Assembly (NCBI GenBank): GCA_018340375.1
Contig: JAFFJZ010000096.1
Span: 62,001 to 126,000, forward strand
DNA length: 64,000 nucleotides
Source: Gonatopus flavifemur
Taxonomy: Eukaryota; Arthropoda; Insecta; Hymenoptera; Dryinidae
Reading direction: 5' to 3'
Part shown: piece by piece, positions 62,758 through 64,000 of the stretch
Layout of the letters: each line of letters opens with the position of its first letter
Numbering within the stretch: the first letter of the stretch is position 1
Program-made: the position numbers and the translations under genes
The notes under the pieces: model-generated
The model's input: only the letters and a program-made list of their open reading frames with translations
What the model was told of the DNA's origin: nothing
Databases searched by the model: none

Positions 62758-63654
62758 CCAAATTTTCCGACTCGGAGCCCCCTGACGGCTTTGCTTCACT
62801 CAGGAGTCCAACCCCCTTCAAAATTCGTTTCGCTCATTTTGAACACATCATGGCCCATATATGCTCGCTTCGCTTGCATCTCCAAATCGACTATTTATTG
62901 AGCTTCGAAACTATTGCACTCCTCATATATCCAGAGATATATGAAAAGTCACTCATCAGTTTTTCGGTGAACTTGGAGAAATTTTAGATATAATATTCAG
63001 AGTACCTAAAACTGGTTTTCTAACATTCTTCATACCGTCTTCAAATAGAAACATGTTTCTGAACAAGTTGTTTAGAAACATGTTTCTGAACAACTGTGGA
63101 ATTTATAATGAACAACTGCAGTTGTTATCATGTTAAATAGCTTTTGAGGAATGTTCAGATGCAAAACTGCTCACACGCGAAGAACAAAATTCTTATTTTA
63201 TCAAACATTTCATGAACATTTTTGAAAATTCAGGGAGAAAGAGAATCGGTATCCGTAGAAAAGTTTACCCTATCCATTCCTACAAACTTGCCGATTGACT
63301 TTATTTTTATCCGTGTTCCGAGGTGGAAAAATGGGGGAAAATAACGAAATTTGGCAAGGATAAGGGAAAACATTTCTAAGAGTAAAGTATGTTAGGTGTA
63401 CATTTATTATTTGTCGAATTTCTATGCATTGCCAAAACTTGCGGAATATGTTGATGGATAGTGATTTGGTAAATTATAAATATTTTGCTAAATATATTGA
63501 ATTTACAAACGAAGGGTCAGCTACACGTACCGGGTCGGGCACCAGTATCCTCACCTTACTCAAATTATGAACAGAAGTTAGTAGTTATATAATGGAAAAA
63601 TAATCTCCCCCATCAGCACTCTTGTTGTAAACACGTATCACAGAGTTTTCAGTT
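62758..63654. other. no recognised gene
   Basis: AT-rich, with a direct repeat of TTTAGAAACATGTTTCTGAA-like sequence at about 63047-63103. No coding region supported. Confidence 0.4.
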
Positions 63655-64000
63655 CACGGAGAGAAATGGATTATACAAATCGTATTATAGAAATGTGGAT
63701 ACTAACTGTTAATATCTGTATGCTTAGAGGTATTAACTATTTCTTTAGTCCTAAAATACAAGATTCTTACGGTCAAAATATGTTTATTATAAAAGTAATA
63801 TACTTACCGTTGAAATCTGTATTTTAATCGTAAGAATCTCTGTTATTTACAGTAATGAAATGCAGATTTTAAAAAAAGTATTATATTGACCAACAAAATA
63901 TATAGTCATCATTAGAATCCATATTTTATCCATAAGAATCTCGGTTACTTGCAGTGATCAAATGGATATTTCATCAATAGTATCATAAGGACCAACAAAA
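63655..64000. mobile_element. CACGGAG MITE, left part, cut by window edge
   Basis: Starts CACGGAGAGAAATGG after TT. The interior repeats TAAGAATCTYGGTTA-like and ATTTTATCC/ATCTGTATT motifs. The right end is outside the window. Confidence 0.6.

Overview
This is a gene-poor, AT-rich stretch of an animal nuclear genome, most likely an insect (my inference). The pointers are spliced exons, Ty3/gypsy, mariner, hAT, piggyBac-like and DIRS-like elements, a fragment resembling an insect trehalose transporter, and a short TTAGG run. The order is not determined. Nothing suggests a bacterium or phage.

Layout: 1-7454 holds a Ty3/gypsy LTR retrotransposon on the minus strand (pol runs off the left edge; gag, leader, primer-binding site and a candidate 5' LTR are inside). 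9.6-13.7 kb is an old long inverted repeat holding a piggyBac-like TTAA element and a palindromic MITE. 13724-15583 is a mariner-superfamily element with a full-length transposase and about 290-bp terminal inverted repeats (TIRs). 15.7-18.9 kb holds nested foldbacks. 19.1-24.5 kb is a decayed, spliced gag-like gene, probably DIRS-type, split by two insertions. About 26.7-33.4 kb is AT-rich and nearly repeat-free, and ends at the one convincing host exon (33435-33592, minus strand), which encodes a C-terminal membrane or GPI-type tail; the AT-rich stretch may be its long 3' UTR. 33.8-46.1 kb holds MITEs, a trehalose-transporter-like pseudogene fragment and GC-rich repeat clusters. 46173-50891 is a 4.7-kb foldback element with a perfect 9-bp target-site duplication (TSD), filled with a 174-bp tandem repeat. 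51.8-64 kb holds more MITEs, a broken mariner, a 480-bp repeat array and a deleted hAT element.

The strongest system-level signal is a set of ten palindromic or TIR elements, nine complete and one cut by the window edge. All begin CAC(T/G)G followed by an A-rich tract, and the complete ones are flanked by 2-bp direct duplications of varying sequence. One member has an empty-site paralogue inside the same window. The second strong signal is the Mutator-like foldback with its 174-bp array and recurrent GCGACAAAA motif. No transposase was seen for either family.
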